Shown here: positions 43,187-51,238 of the stretch, piece by piece
Numbering within the stretch: position 1 is the stretch's first letter
Layout of the letters: every line of letters starts with the position of its first letter
Assembly: GCA_041395945.1 (NCBI GenBank)
Contig: JAWKZN010000001.1
Span: 3,568,426-3,632,425 of the forward strand
Length of the DNA: 64,000 nt
Direction: 5' to 3'
From: Pseudomonadales bacterium
GTDB lineage: Bacteria > Pseudomonadota > Gammaproteobacteria > Pseudomonadales > Azotimanducaceae
Translations under genes and position numbers: made by a program
Notes under the pieces: model-generated
What the model was told of the DNA's origin: nothing
The model's input: only the letters and a program-made list of their open reading frames with translations
Databases searched by the model: none

Positions 43187-44065
43187 TCAACCTGTGGCAC
43201 CGGGAACGGACGTTCGATATTGGCGCTGTTGATTTTTCGGGATGCGGCCCGGCGACCCGGTAACGCCTCCGAACAATATATTGCGCATTGACAGAGAGCC
43301 AAGGTCGAAGCCATCGGAAGAGTGGCTGATGCGGTCACTCGGGTTACTGGCACCGGCGACATAGAGCAGAGGAAGCCAGTGATCCGGGGTCGGATGCGCG
43401 CGCAACCCGTCATCAGTCTCCGACGCGAGCGACAGCAGAGCCGCGTAGTCGCGCTGTTCCAGGGTTGCGACAACCGCGTTGTCGAATCGGCGCGCCCAGT
43501 CCGGAGTACTGAGATCGCCTGTTCGCATTCGCGAGGAGGCATCGCGTAGATTGTGAACAACATTTCCACTGGCCAGAATCAGCACGCCTTCCTCGCGCAA
43601 CGGCGCCAGTGTGCGACCAATCTCGAAATGACGCCTCGGACTGAGACGCCGATCGATGCTGAGCTGGATCACGGGGATGTCTGCCTTGGGATACATCCAC
43701 CGCAGCACGCTCCAGGTTCCATGATCCAGCCCCCAGTCCATGCTGCTCCCTGCTGACCCCGGGCCCAGCATCTGCAATACCCGTTGCGCCAGGTCCGCAT
43801 GGCCCGATGCCGGATAGTGGATTTCGTAGAGCGCCTGCGGAAAGCCTCCGAAATCATGGATCGTCCTTGGCTGCTCGTTGGCCATGACCCACGTGCCATC
43901 GACAAACCAGTGGGCGGAGATTGCGATAATGGCACGCGGGCTGGGAACGGATTGCGTCAGGGCCGCAAAGCCGCGGCTCCAGCGATTTTCCTCAAGCGCG
44001 TTCATCGGGGAGCCGTGTCCCGCAAAGATCGTGGGCATAGTTCCTGGTATGTGTTCTGTCGCCAT
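43187..44065 (-). CDS. DODA-type extradiol dioxygenase (LigB superfamily, YgiD-like)
   Basis: A 292-residue class III extradiol dioxygenase. The metal-site motifs are MPTIFAGHGSPMNALE near residue 10, AIIAISAHWF near residue 45, and the C-terminal-half GNVVHNLR near residue 167, as in 4,5-DOPA dioxygenase. Family members normally end around GSLSMRNILFG; here the frame continues for about 26 unlike residues (GVTGSPGRIPKNQQ...) through the IS91 relic junction. The native stop was probably lost by that rearrangement. It may open catechol-type or hydroquinone-type rings, in keeping with its quinone-related neighbours. Confidence 0.85.
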   Translation of the reverse strand: MATEHIPGTMPTIFAGHGSPMNALEENRWSRGFAALTQSVPSPRAIIAISAHWFVDGTWVMANEQPRTIHDFGGFPQALYEIHYPASGHADLAQRVLQMLGPGSAGSSMDWGLDHGTWSVLRWMYPKADIPVIQLSIDRRLSPRRHFEIGRTLAPLREEGVLILASGNVVHNLRDASSRMRTGDLSTPDWARRFDNAVVATLEQRDYAALLSLASETDDGLRAHPTPDHWLPLLYVAGASNPSDRISHSSDGFDLGSLSMRNILFGGVTGSPGRIPKNQQRQYRTSVPGATG

Positions 44066-44388
44066 TCTTGCTCTCCGTTCGGACTGGGGACGATCGCTGT
44101 TGGCTGTTGAAAGGCGTCCCGCGATTTCTGCTGAAGCGGACGCCAGGTTTGGCGGCTTCTTCCAGATGCCTGTGATGGCTCACCTCGTGCCAGCTTCCGA
44201 CCGCTGTCGATCGGGATGTACTCGACCCGCGGCGCCAACGGGGGCATGGTTGTCCGAAACCTTCGTGTGACCAAGCCGCCTTTAAGCAGTTGCGCAAGCG
44301 CCTTCGAATTCAGGCCCGTCGTCCTCGATCCGGCCCAGAGTCCTGAGCCGGCCGAGGAGACGGCGGTGTGCGCTTTGCAATTCGGGTG
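44066..44388. other. Gap without a recognisable gene
   Basis: The 323 bases between the DODA start and the DoxX stop hold no frame with family similarity. A 7-bp inverted repeat GGCGTCC...GGACGCC at 44113-44144 is the only structure noticed. It could hold the promoter of the DODA gene. Confidence 0.4.
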
Positions 44389-44901
44389 TCATCGAGTACC
44401 GATCCGGCCCGCAAGAACACGATCCACAGATGCGCGGCCTGCGCCGCTGATCGCCAGCGAGACCGACGCGGCCAGCAGCGCCAGGCCGAACTCGTAGCCA
44501 TTGTTGCTCATGAACAGGCCGTTGCCGATGTGCACCGCGAAGATTGCCACGACCATCGTGAAGGCCAGCACGGCTGCGGCGGGACGAACCAGAAGCCCCG
44601 CGATCAGCGCCAGGCCGCCGAAGAACTCGGCACCGCCGGCCAGAAGGGCCATGAGGTAGCCAGGCTCGAGGCCGATCGAGGCCAGCCACTGGCCGGTGCC
44701 TTCCAGGCCATAGCCGCCGAACCAACCGAACAGCTTCTGAGCACCGTGAGCGGCGAAGATGATGCCGACCGGAATACGCAGGGCGATGGTGGCCCAGTTC
44801 GCATCGGTCGCAACAAGACCCTGGATCAGATTCTTGAACATGGATGTCTCCTGATTGGCTGTGAAGTGTGTGTCGGTGGTTGACGTTGCTGCGATTGTCA
44901 T
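44389..44901 (-). CDS. DoxX family membrane protein
   Basis: A 170-residue four-helix membrane protein of the DoxX family. IALRIPVGIIFAAHGAQKLFGWFGGYG is the signature first helix. Three more hydrophobic segments follow (LMALLAGGAEFFGGLALIAGLLV, AVLAFTMVVAIFAV, FGLALLAASVSLAI). Two starts both have good Shine-Dalgarno sequences: 44901 (GAGGAG) and 44841 (AGGAG, giving MFKNLIQGL and 150 residues). The second is nearer to the usual family length. It is divergent from the LysR gene. E. coli YqjF, a DoxX protein controlled by LysR-type YhaJ, is the closest functional model. Confidence 0.88.
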   Translation of the reverse strand: MTIAATSTTDTHFTANQETSMFKNLIQGLVATDANWATIALRIPVGIIFAAHGAQKLFGWFGGYGLEGTGQWLASIGLEPGYLMALLAGGAEFFGGLALIAGLLVRPAAAVLAFTMVVAIFAVHIGNGLFMSNNGYEFGLALLAASVSLAISGAGRASVDRVLAGRIGTR

Positions 44902-45166
44902 GGGAACTCTCCTCTCTGAGTGAATGGGCTGCGAAAAGCTCGCGACTGAGATGTCACTCTAAAAGCGCACTTTGGAGAGATAAACATGCTAGATTGAGAT
45001 TGACTGTGCCGAATTATTGAACAATTAAACAGATGCGCGTGATTACAACGCTCATGACCAGAACAGATGCCTGAACTTACCTTGGCCCAGACTATGTATT
45101 GGCTAGGCCAGGCGGCGGGCGCTGGTCCTGGCGGCTACCTTCTTTCTGATCTGGAGTGCCTTAACG

Positions 45167-46063
45167 ATGGATCGCTTCCTCGAGATGCAGACCTTTACCT
45201 GCGTGGTTGATGCGGGCAGCTTCGTCGGCGCCGCCGATGCGCTAGGCGTGTCTAAGGCCGCGGTCTCGCGCCACGTTAACGAGCTGGAGTCGCGCCTCGG
45301 TGTCCGCTTGCTGCATCGGACCACGCGACGGCTTTCACTCACGTCGGAAGGAGAAGTTTTTCTCGCCCGTTGCCGGGAGCTTCTATCGAGCCTCAATGAA
45401 GCCGAGGCAGAGATTACGGCCAGCAGCGATACCGCGCGCGGGTTGCTGCGTGTGAACGTGCCGGTGACTTTTGGTATCCGTCGGCTGGCGCCGCTCTGGG
45501 GAGAATTCCGGGAACGCCATTCGCAGGTCCGGCTCGACATCACGCTGGCGGACCGTCTGGTCGACTTGGTCGAGGAGGGCTATGACCTGGCGATTCGCAT
45601 CGGCGCGCTGGACAGCTCCAGCCTGGTCAGCCGCCGGCTCACGGTGACGCGGCTGATCTTGTGTGCGGCGCCTGAATATCTGGCCTCGCATGGCACACCC
45701 GAACATCCCGACGAACTTCAGGATCACGCCGTCATTGGCTACAGCTATTTTTCCAGCGGCGACGCATGGCAACTGGAAGGACCGGAGGGCCCCGTCATCG
45801 CCTCTACCCGCCCTTGCATCCATAGCAACAACGGTGACACCTGCCGCGGGGCTGCGCTCGCCGGCCAGGGAATCATCCTGCAGCCCGATTTCTTGGTTGG
45901 CGACGACATCGCGGCCGGAACCCTGGTCGAGTTGATGCCCGAGTATCGCGCGGCCGAACTAGGCGTATACGCCATTTACCCGTCACGCCGGCATATTGCG
46001 CCCAAGATCCGAGCTCTGATCGCGTTCCTGAGCGAGCACTTCGCGGATACACCCGCCAGCTAA
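45167..46063 (+). CDS. LysR family transcriptional regulator (YhaJ-like context)
   Basis: A 298-residue LysR protein. The helix-turn-helix is FVGAADALGVSKAAVSRHVNELESRLGVRLLHRTTRRLSLT, and the effector domain begins GLLRVNVPVTFGIRRLAPLW. It is divergent from DoxX and upstream of the quinone reductase/pirin/nitroreductase genes. In E. coli, YhaJ controls yqjF and yhaK and responds to hydroquinone-type products of dinitrotoluene. The same gene set here suggests a similar sensor, an inference from context. The 265-base gap to DoxX contains TTG-AA-CAA near 45018 as a possible LysR-type half-site pair. Confidence 0.9.
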   Translation: MDRFLEMQTFTCVVDAGSFVGAADALGVSKAAVSRHVNELESRLGVRLLHRTTRRLSLTSEGEVFLARCRELLSSLNEAEAEITASSDTARGLLRVNVPVTFGIRRLAPLWGEFRERHSQVRLDITLADRLVDLVEEGYDLAIRIGALDSSSLVSRRLTVTRLILCAAPEYLASHGTPEHPDELQDHAVIGYSYFSSGDAWQLEGPEGPVIASTRPCIHSNNGDTCRGAALAGQGIILQPDFLVGDDIAAGTLVELMPEYRAAELGVYAIYPSRRHIAPKIRALIAFLSEHFADTPAS

Positions 46064-46122
46064 CCGCAGACGCGAAGGAAGCGACTTCCTCGCCATACTG
46101 TCTCACTATCAGCAACAATTAG

Positions 46123-46148
46123 TTTCGAAAAGCCCTGTTTATTCGAAA
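46123..46148. promoter_or_regulatory. Paired TTCGAAA motifs upstream of the quinone reductase operon
   Basis: TTCGAAA occurs at 46124-46130 and again at 46142-46148, 18 bases apart (close to two helical turns), in the 147-base gap between LysR and the reductase gene. Paired, evenly spaced motifs are usual for LysR activators. No other evidence ties them to this regulator. Confidence 0.35.
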
Positions 46149-46210
46149 TCTATGGCCAAATATGCTGTTTCGCATCGTTCAAATACTGCATTCCCACGGG
46201 AGACGAAATC

Positions 46211-47182
46211 ATGCTCGTCAATGGCCGCTGGTCCGAAAACTGGCATCCGGTCCAAAACAGCGATGCGAATGGCCGGTTCATACGGCAGCGTTCGGGATTC
46301 CGCGATCGCATCGGCGGCGACTCGGCGTTTGCGCCGGAGCGGGGGCGCTATGTGCTGTACCTGGCCTACATCTGCCCCTGGGCTTCGCGCGCGCTGATCG
46401 CCCTGCGGCTGAAGGGGCTGGAGGATGTCATCGATGTCCGCGCCGTCGATCCGCGGCTCGGCGACCAAGGCTGGGCGTTCACCCGCGATATGGGCAGCGA
46501 CGTCGATGACGTCAATGGCGCCAGCCACATGCACGAACTCTACACGCAGGCCGATCCCGCCTACACCGGCCGCGCGACCGTGCCCGTCCTCTGGGACCGC
46601 AAGCGCTGGACCATCGTCAACAACGAGTCGGCGGACATCCTGCAGATCTTCGACCGCGATTTCGGCGCGCTGGCGCACCATGACATCGACCTGCGCCCAG
46701 CCGCGCTGGAGCAGGAGATCGCCGAGGTGAGCGCCTACCTTTACACAGACTTCAACAACGGGGTCTACCAGGCCGGGTTTGCGGGGAGCCAAAGCGCGTA
46801 CGACGAAGCGGTCGGCAAGGTGTTCGCGGCGCTGGATTGGATGCAGCAGCGTCTTGGCACGACACCCTGGCTGGTCGGCGATCAGTTGACGGAGACCGAC
46901 ATCCGCGCCTTTGTCACGCTGGTGCGCTTCGAACTGGCCTACTCCGGCCTGTTCAAGTGCAACCTGATGCCGCTGTCCGCCTACCCGGCGGTGTACGACT
47001 ACCTGGTCCGACTGCTCAAGATCCCGGCCTTCGCGGCCAGCGTTCGCCCGGATCACATCAAGGCGGGCTACTACTCGATCAAGGCCCTGAATCCGGGTGG
47101 GATCATTCCCGCCGGGCCGGCGCTCGACTACATGCCCGCCTGCTTGAGATCGCAAACAAGTGTCCGGTGTATCGCACGCTGA
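46211..47182 (+). CDS. Glutathionyl-hydroquinone reductase (YqjG/EcM4-type glutathione transferase)
   Basis: A 323-residue Xi-class glutathione transferase. It starts MLVNGRWSENWHPVQ. The catalytic Cys motif YICPWASRALIALRLKGL is near residue 57, in the position of CPWA in YqjG. The C-terminal helical domain has LGTTPWLVGDQLTETDIRAFVTLVRFE. The enzyme uses glutathione to reduce glutathionyl-hydroquinones, protecting against reactive quinones. It is the first of three co-oriented genes with pirin and a nitroreductase. Confidence 0.9.
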   Translation: MLVNGRWSENWHPVQNSDANGRFIRQRSGFRDRIGGDSAFAPERGRYVLYLAYICPWASRALIALRLKGLEDVIDVRAVDPRLGDQGWAFTRDMGSDVDDVNGASHMHELYTQADPAYTGRATVPVLWDRKRWTIVNNESADILQIFDRDFGALAHHDIDLRPAALEQEIAEVSAYLYTDFNNGVYQAGFAGSQSAYDEAVGKVFAALDWMQQRLGTTPWLVGDQLTETDIRAFVTLVRFELAYSGLFKCNLMPLSAYPAVYDYLVRLLKIPAFAASVRPDHIKAGYYSIKALNPGGIIPAGPALDYMPACLRSQTSVRCIAR

Positions 47183-47219
47183 GCTCGGAAATTCGGATTC
47201 AAACACAGGAGATCAAGTC

Positions 47220-48137
47220 ATGAGCATCCAAGCCACAGCGGACCCCGCCTGCAACGGCTGCGAGTCGACCCCCGACATCGCAACCCTGATCGATGGCAAG
47301 CCGCGCGATATCGGCGGCTTCGGTGTGCGGCGGCTCCTTCCGTCGGCCGCTCGCCGTCGGGTCGGCCCTTTCGTGTTTTTCGACCACATGGGTCCGGCGA
47401 ACCTTGCTGCGGGCCAGGGACTGGATGTGCGGCCCCACCCGCATATCGGCCTGGCCACGGTTACCTACCTGTTCGACGGTGAGATCCTGCACCGCGATAG
47501 CCTGGGTTCGCGGCAGGCAATCCGCCCTGGCGCCGTCAACTGGATGACGGCCGGCAGCGGCATCGTGCATTCCGAGCGCAGCGCCGATCAGGAGCGCTGG
47601 AACCCCTCTCAGCTCGACGGACTGCAACTCTGGGTGGCGCTGCCCAGCGCCCACGAGGAGACCGATCCCAGCTTCCACCATCACCCAGCGGATTCGCTGC
47701 CGCTGGTGGATCGCGACGGCAACCAGCTACGCGTTCTGGCCGGCGAGGCCTACGGTGCCAGTTCGCCAGTGCACGTGCTCTCGCCACTGTTCTACGTGGA
47801 GGCTTTCCTGTCGGCCGGCGGAACCCTGAACCTGCCAGACGATTATGCCGAGCGGGCTCTGTACGTCGTCGAAGGCGCGGTTTCATGCGGGCCGGAACGC
47901 GCCTCACCGGGCCGCATGCTGATATTCGAGACCGGCCGCGCGATCCGCATCAGCGCCGAGCATGGTGCGCGCGTCATGCTTTTCGGCGGGGAACCGCTGG
48001 ACGGCGAGCTGCACATCTGGTGGAACTTTGTCTCCAGCTCAACGGACAGAATCGAGAAGGCGCGTCACGACTGGCAGGCCGGACTTTTTCCCACGGTGCC
48101 CGGCGATGAGCGTGAGTTCATCCCTGCACCCCACTGA
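47220..48137 (+). CDS. Pirin family protein (possible quercetinase-type cupin)
   Basis: A 305-residue double-cupin protein. Metal ligands are in RPHPHIGLATVTYLFDGEILHRDS and AGSGIVHSER, the classical pirin layout. The start at 47220 has an AGGAG sequence about 8 bases upstream. Pirins such as E. coli YhiW/YhaK are linked to flavonol or quinone chemistry and redox sensing. It lies 37 bases after the hydroquinone reductase gene and 16 before the nitroreductase gene, probably in one operon. Confidence 0.9.
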   Translation: MSIQATADPACNGCESTPDIATLIDGKPRDIGGFGVRRLLPSAARRRVGPFVFFDHMGPANLAAGQGLDVRPHPHIGLATVTYLFDGEILHRDSLGSRQAIRPGAVNWMTAGSGIVHSERSADQERWNPSQLDGLQLWVALPSAHEETDPSFHHHPADSLPLVDRDGNQLRVLAGEAYGASSPVHVLSPLFYVEAFLSAGGTLNLPDDYAERALYVVEGAVSCGPERASPGRMLIFETGRAIRISAEHGARVMLFGGEPLDGELHIWWNFVSSSTDRIEKARHDWQAGLFPTVPGDEREFIPAPH

Positions 48138-48153
48138 ATCGGAGGAATACATC

Positions 48154-48741
48154 ATGAATCGAGTTGCGCCAACTGACGCCCCCATCCAGGAACTACTGAG
48201 CAAGCGCTGGAGCCCGTATGCGTTTGATCCCGAACGCACGGTCGCTGCCGAAGACCTGCATGCACTCTTCGAAGCCGCGCGCTGGATGATGTCGTCCTAC
48301 AACGCCCAGCCCTGGCGCTACATTGTCGGCACGCGCGATGGCAGTCCCGAGATCCGTGACCGCATTTTCAACGTGCTGCTGGAGGGCAACCAGCCTTGGG
48401 CCAGGAATGCGCCGGTGCTCGCTCTGGGCATCGTGCAGCACAACTTCGAACACAACGGCAAACCTAACAAGGCCGCGGTTCACGACCTCGGCGCCGCCTC
48501 CGCCGGTTTGACCTTCGAAGCAGCGGCTCGCGGCCTGGCCGTCCACCAGATGATCGGCATCGATCCAGACAAGGCGCGTGAGACATTCGAGCTGGCGGAC
48601 GGGCTGGAGGCTTTCACCGGTCTGGCCATCGGCTACCCCGGCGAGGCGTCCATGATTCCCGACGAATACGCGCAGCGTGACCGGCAACCGCGCGAACGTA
48701 AAGCGCTCGCCGAGATCATCCTCGCAGGATCGATCGGTTGA
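48154..48741 (+). CDS. Nitroreductase family protein
   Basis: A 195-residue FMN-dependent nitroreductase-fold protein. The opening LLSKRWSPYAFDPERTV and the FMN-binding MMSSYNAQPWRYIVGTRD are typical, and the end ERKALAEII fits the short subfamily. GGAGG lies about 7 bases before the ATG. It probably reduces quinones or nitroaromatics with NAD(P)H. It is the last gene of the cassette; after it comes a gene-poor, hairpin-rich stretch. Confidence 0.9.
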   Translation: MNRVAPTDAPIQELLSKRWSPYAFDPERTVAAEDLHALFEAARWMMSSYNAQPWRYIVGTRDGSPEIRDRIFNVLLEGNQPWARNAPVLALGIVQHNFEHNGKPNKAAVHDLGAASAGLTFEAAARGLAVHQMIGIDPDKARETFELADGLEAFTGLAIGYPGEASMIPDEYAQRDRQPRERKALAEIILAGSIG

Positions 48742-49255
48742 GCGCCTGTCCGGGTCGGCCGTCGGACGTTGAGACGGTCGCGCTCGCACGGTCCGATCCC
48801 GGGTTCCTGATAGTCTTCGTGGCTAGCGACAGAAAAACGGCCCGGTGGGCGTAACAAGCACGAAAGCATGATCGCGATAGGGGCTGAAATCCGAGTGGCA
48901 TCATCGTGTCTCAACGTCGGGTGGCGCTTTTTGCGCGGCATGGAGGCGGCGGGATGCTACCGTGCTCACCGTTGTTCGCGCCGTCCCTGGAGCGAGGTTA
49001 CACTTCGAGCCTGGCCCCAGGGCGGGCGTCTGTGCCCGCCCGCTCTCGCCTGACCAAACTGTGCTCGGCCCAGGAATAGGCGAAGAGGTAAGGAAGATGA
49101 TTCACGGCATCCATGCCGCGGCGCCTTCATCCTGCGAAGCACCAGGGCTCGCGTCACCGCAAATCGCCGGTAGGCGATTTGCTGCTCGCCCGTCGGGCGC
49201 GGTGCGCCCGACCCCACGTCCGTTCCGGACGCGGTTTCAACCCAACAGCTTCAGC
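48742..49255. other. Gene-poor, hairpin-rich stretch
   Basis: No frame here resembles a protein family. Several inverted repeats occur: GGGCGGGCG with CGCCC about 49021-49042, CAAATCGCC-GGTA-GGCGATTTG about 49158-49180, and GCGCG/CGCCCG types near 49187-49213. The stretch looks like non-coding sequence leading to the terminator at 49256. Confidence 0.45.
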
Positions 49256-49294
49256 AAAAACGAAAAAAGCCCCGATGGGGCTTTTTTCGTTTTT
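49256..49294. terminator. Perfect 18-bp bidirectional terminator beside the tmRNA-like 3' tail
   Basis: AAAAACGAAAAAAGCCCC, loop GAT, then the exact complement (49277-49294). The A-tract and T-tract make it a terminator in both directions. On the minus strand it comes right after CGCCGCCTCCACCA (49307-49294), the place where the terminator of a tmRNA or tRNA gene would stand. Confidence 0.8.
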
Positions 49295-49307
49295 GGTGGA
49301 GGCGGCG
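49294..49307 (-). other. Putative attachment-site core: 3' end of a tmRNA-like gene
   Basis: On the minus strand these 14 bases read CGCCGCCTCCACCA, the usual 3' terminus of proteobacterial tmRNA genes including CCA. The TpsiC arm that should precede them is absent. They are flanked by a terminator on one side and by island-type sequence with twin AATACCCCC repeats (near 49357-49377) on the other. The same 14 bases start the relic at 42755. This is what an integrase leaves as a duplicated att core. Confidence 0.6.
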
Positions 49308-51238
49308 ACAATCACATCACCTTTTAAATCAACAGGTTATATTGCTAAACGCCTGAAATACCCCCGAAAATACCCCCATGAGAAGCTGTTAGGAACTGAT
49401 ATGGTTCGCGGGCCAAAACGGCGCTCGCGGCGTGTGATTGGCTTGCGTGTCTTACGCATCTGCGGGCAATCGACCGCTGAGATAGACCGCCCTCGCCGGC
49501 CATCATTGTCCGGTGGAAACTGTTCCCGGCAACCGGATCATCGGCGCAGGCCACCGCTACCAGCGCCATCAACCGGAGAACACGCCGCTCTATCCCATCG
49601 TCGAACAGCAGCTTCCGGCTCTGCGGAATGAATTGCAGCGTCACGAGGTGCAACTGCCTCGATTCGTGCTGACCGAGTTCCAAGACTACCTGCGCTGCGG
49701 GCGGCTCGAATACGGCTTTGTGCGGGTAAAGTGCAATGGCTGCCGGCACGAACACCTGGTGGCGTTCTCCTGCAAACGCCGGGGTTTCTGTCCGTCCTGT
49801 GGCGCACGGCGGATGATTGAGACGTCAGCCCATCTGGTCGATCACGTATTTCCCGAAGTGCCCGTCCGACAATGGGTGCTCAGCTTCCCCTGGCCTCTGC
49901 GCCTGCTCTTCGCCAGCCAGCCTGATGCTCTCGGACGCTGTCTCTCAGTCATCATCCGAGCCATCCAGACCAATCTGGCCCATCGGGCGGGACTCACCGC
50001 CAGCGCCGGCGCACGCACCGGGGTCGTCACCCTGATCCAGCGTTTCGGCAGCGCCCTGAACCTCAATGTCCACTTGCACATGCTGATTCTGGACGGTGTC
50101 TATACGCTGGAACGGAACGGACCGCGATTCCATCGCGTCGGTGCACCCGACGCGCGGAGCCTCGAGCGTCTCCTCAATCGGCTCGTCCGGCGCATCGTCC
50201 GCAGGCTCACCGGCGACGGGCTCCTCATCGAAGATCCTGAACAGCCCTGGCTCGATCTGGAGCCCTCAGACACGCTGGATCATCTGAACGCCGCCTCGAT
50301 CCGTTACCGGATCGCGATCGGCCAAGGCGCCGGCGGCAGAACCCTCACCCTCAAGAACCCAGCCCTGGTCCGGACCAACTCGACACCCAAGCCCTTCACC
50401 GCCAATCAGAACGGCTTCTCCCTGAACTGCGCCGTTGCCTGCCAGGCCCACCAGCGCGATAGGCTCGAGCGGCTGTGCCGCTATATCACCCGGCCGGCGT
50501 TGTGTCTCGAGCGGCTGTCAACGAATGCCGCCGGGCAGGTCGTCTATCAACTCAAGAACCCGTTCCGCGACGGCACCACACACATCCTTTTCAGCCCGCA
50601 AGACTTCGTCGCCCGATTAGCTGCTCTCGTGCCACGCCCGTGGGTCAATCTCACTCGCTACCACGGAGTCTTCGCCCCGAGCTCGCCCATGCGCCGCGCG
50701 ATCTTGCCGACTCCAGCACGAGCTCGGCAGAGACGAAAGTCCAAAGACCCCGCCACTGCTCAGGCAACCCGGGAGCAGCAACCCGCAGCCACTCCCACCG
50801 ACTCTGCTGATCCGCCCACCGCGCCGCTGACCTGGGCGCAGCGCCTGAAACGAGTGTTCGAACTAGACATCACCCTCTGCCCGCTCTGCGGCGGACAGCT
50901 TCGCGTGATCGCAGATATCACCGATCCTGACCTCATCCGCAAGATCCTCGACCACGTTCAAAAGCGTGCCCCACCAGGGCTACCGCCACGACGCGCACCT
51001 TCCGATACAACCTATCCCGACCTGTTTGCCAAACGCCAATAAATCCGAGGCGACCATCCCGGCTGCGCGTACCATCTCTCGGCTTCCCCGTTCACCCCGA
51101 CACCCGTACGACAACCGCTACTACCGCCGTGCGATCTCCAAGCCATCCTTATAGATGAGGATCAGCTGGCCCAGCGCCGCCCGCTACGCCAACTCCTGCC
51201 ATACGCCTGGCAACACGAGAAAAGACCCGTTATTTTCC
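49308..51238 (+). mobile_element. IS91-like element with its island-end leader
   Basis: It carries an intact IS91-family transposase (49513-51042). The left limit of the element proper is unclear, because the 200 bases before the transposase are shared with the relic at 42755-43105 and include the att-like core. The right limit is set at about 51238, where the truncated CbbQ-type gene starts. IS91 elements have no long inverted repeats and make no target duplication, so the ends cannot be fixed by symmetry. The 196 bases after the transposase hold no gene. Confidence 0.75.
49513..51042 (+). CDS. IS91-family (HUH, Y2-type) transposase
   Basis: A 509-residue rolling-circle transposase. An N-terminal zinc-binding region has CNGC and CKRRGFCPSC (about residues 73-99). 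The HUH metal motif is visible as NLNVHLHMLILDGVYT (about residues 178-193), and the nucleophile-Tyr region is WVNLTRYHGVFAPSS (about 376-390). The C-terminus has a second Cys pair (CPLCGGQLRVI). The start is a GTG inside the sequence shared with the relic at 42973. The frame is intact, so it may be active. Confidence 0.92.
   Translation: METVPGNRIIGAGHRYQRHQPENTPLYPIVEQQLPALRNELQRHEVQLPRFVLTEFQDYLRCGRLEYGFVRVKCNGCRHEHLVAFSCKRRGFCPSCGARRMIETSAHLVDHVFPEVPVRQWVLSFPWPLRLLFASQPDALGRCLSVIIRAIQTNLAHRAGLTASAGARTGVVTLIQRFGSALNLNVHLHMLILDGVYTLERNGPRFHRVGAPDARSLERLLNRLVRRIVRRLTGDGLLIEDPEQPWLDLEPSDTLDHLNAASIRYRIAIGQGAGGRTLTLKNPALVRTNSTPKPFTANQNGFSLNCAVACQAHQRDRLERLCRYITRPALCLERLSTNAAGQVVYQLKNPFRDGTTHILFSPQDFVARLAALVPRPWVNLTRYHGVFAPSSPMRRAILPTPARARQRRKSKDPATAQATREQQPAATPTDSADPPTAPLTWAQRLKRVFELDITLCPLCGGQLRVIADITDPDLIRKILDHVQKRAPPGLPPRRAPSDTTYPDLFAKRQ

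Noticed and set aside
44282..44725. Minus-strand frame overlapping DoxX
   Set aside because: It lies in another frame of the DoxX gene, is Arg/Gly-rich and has no membrane segments or motifs.
48742..49255. Possible CRISPR-like repeats among the hairpins
   Set aside because: The inverted repeats differ from each other and are not regularly spaced; no cas gene is present in the window.
49294..49307. Possible complete tmRNA gene
   Set aside because: Only the last 14 bases match; the TpsiC arm, tag sequence and 5' half are absent, so it is kept as an att-like remnant only.
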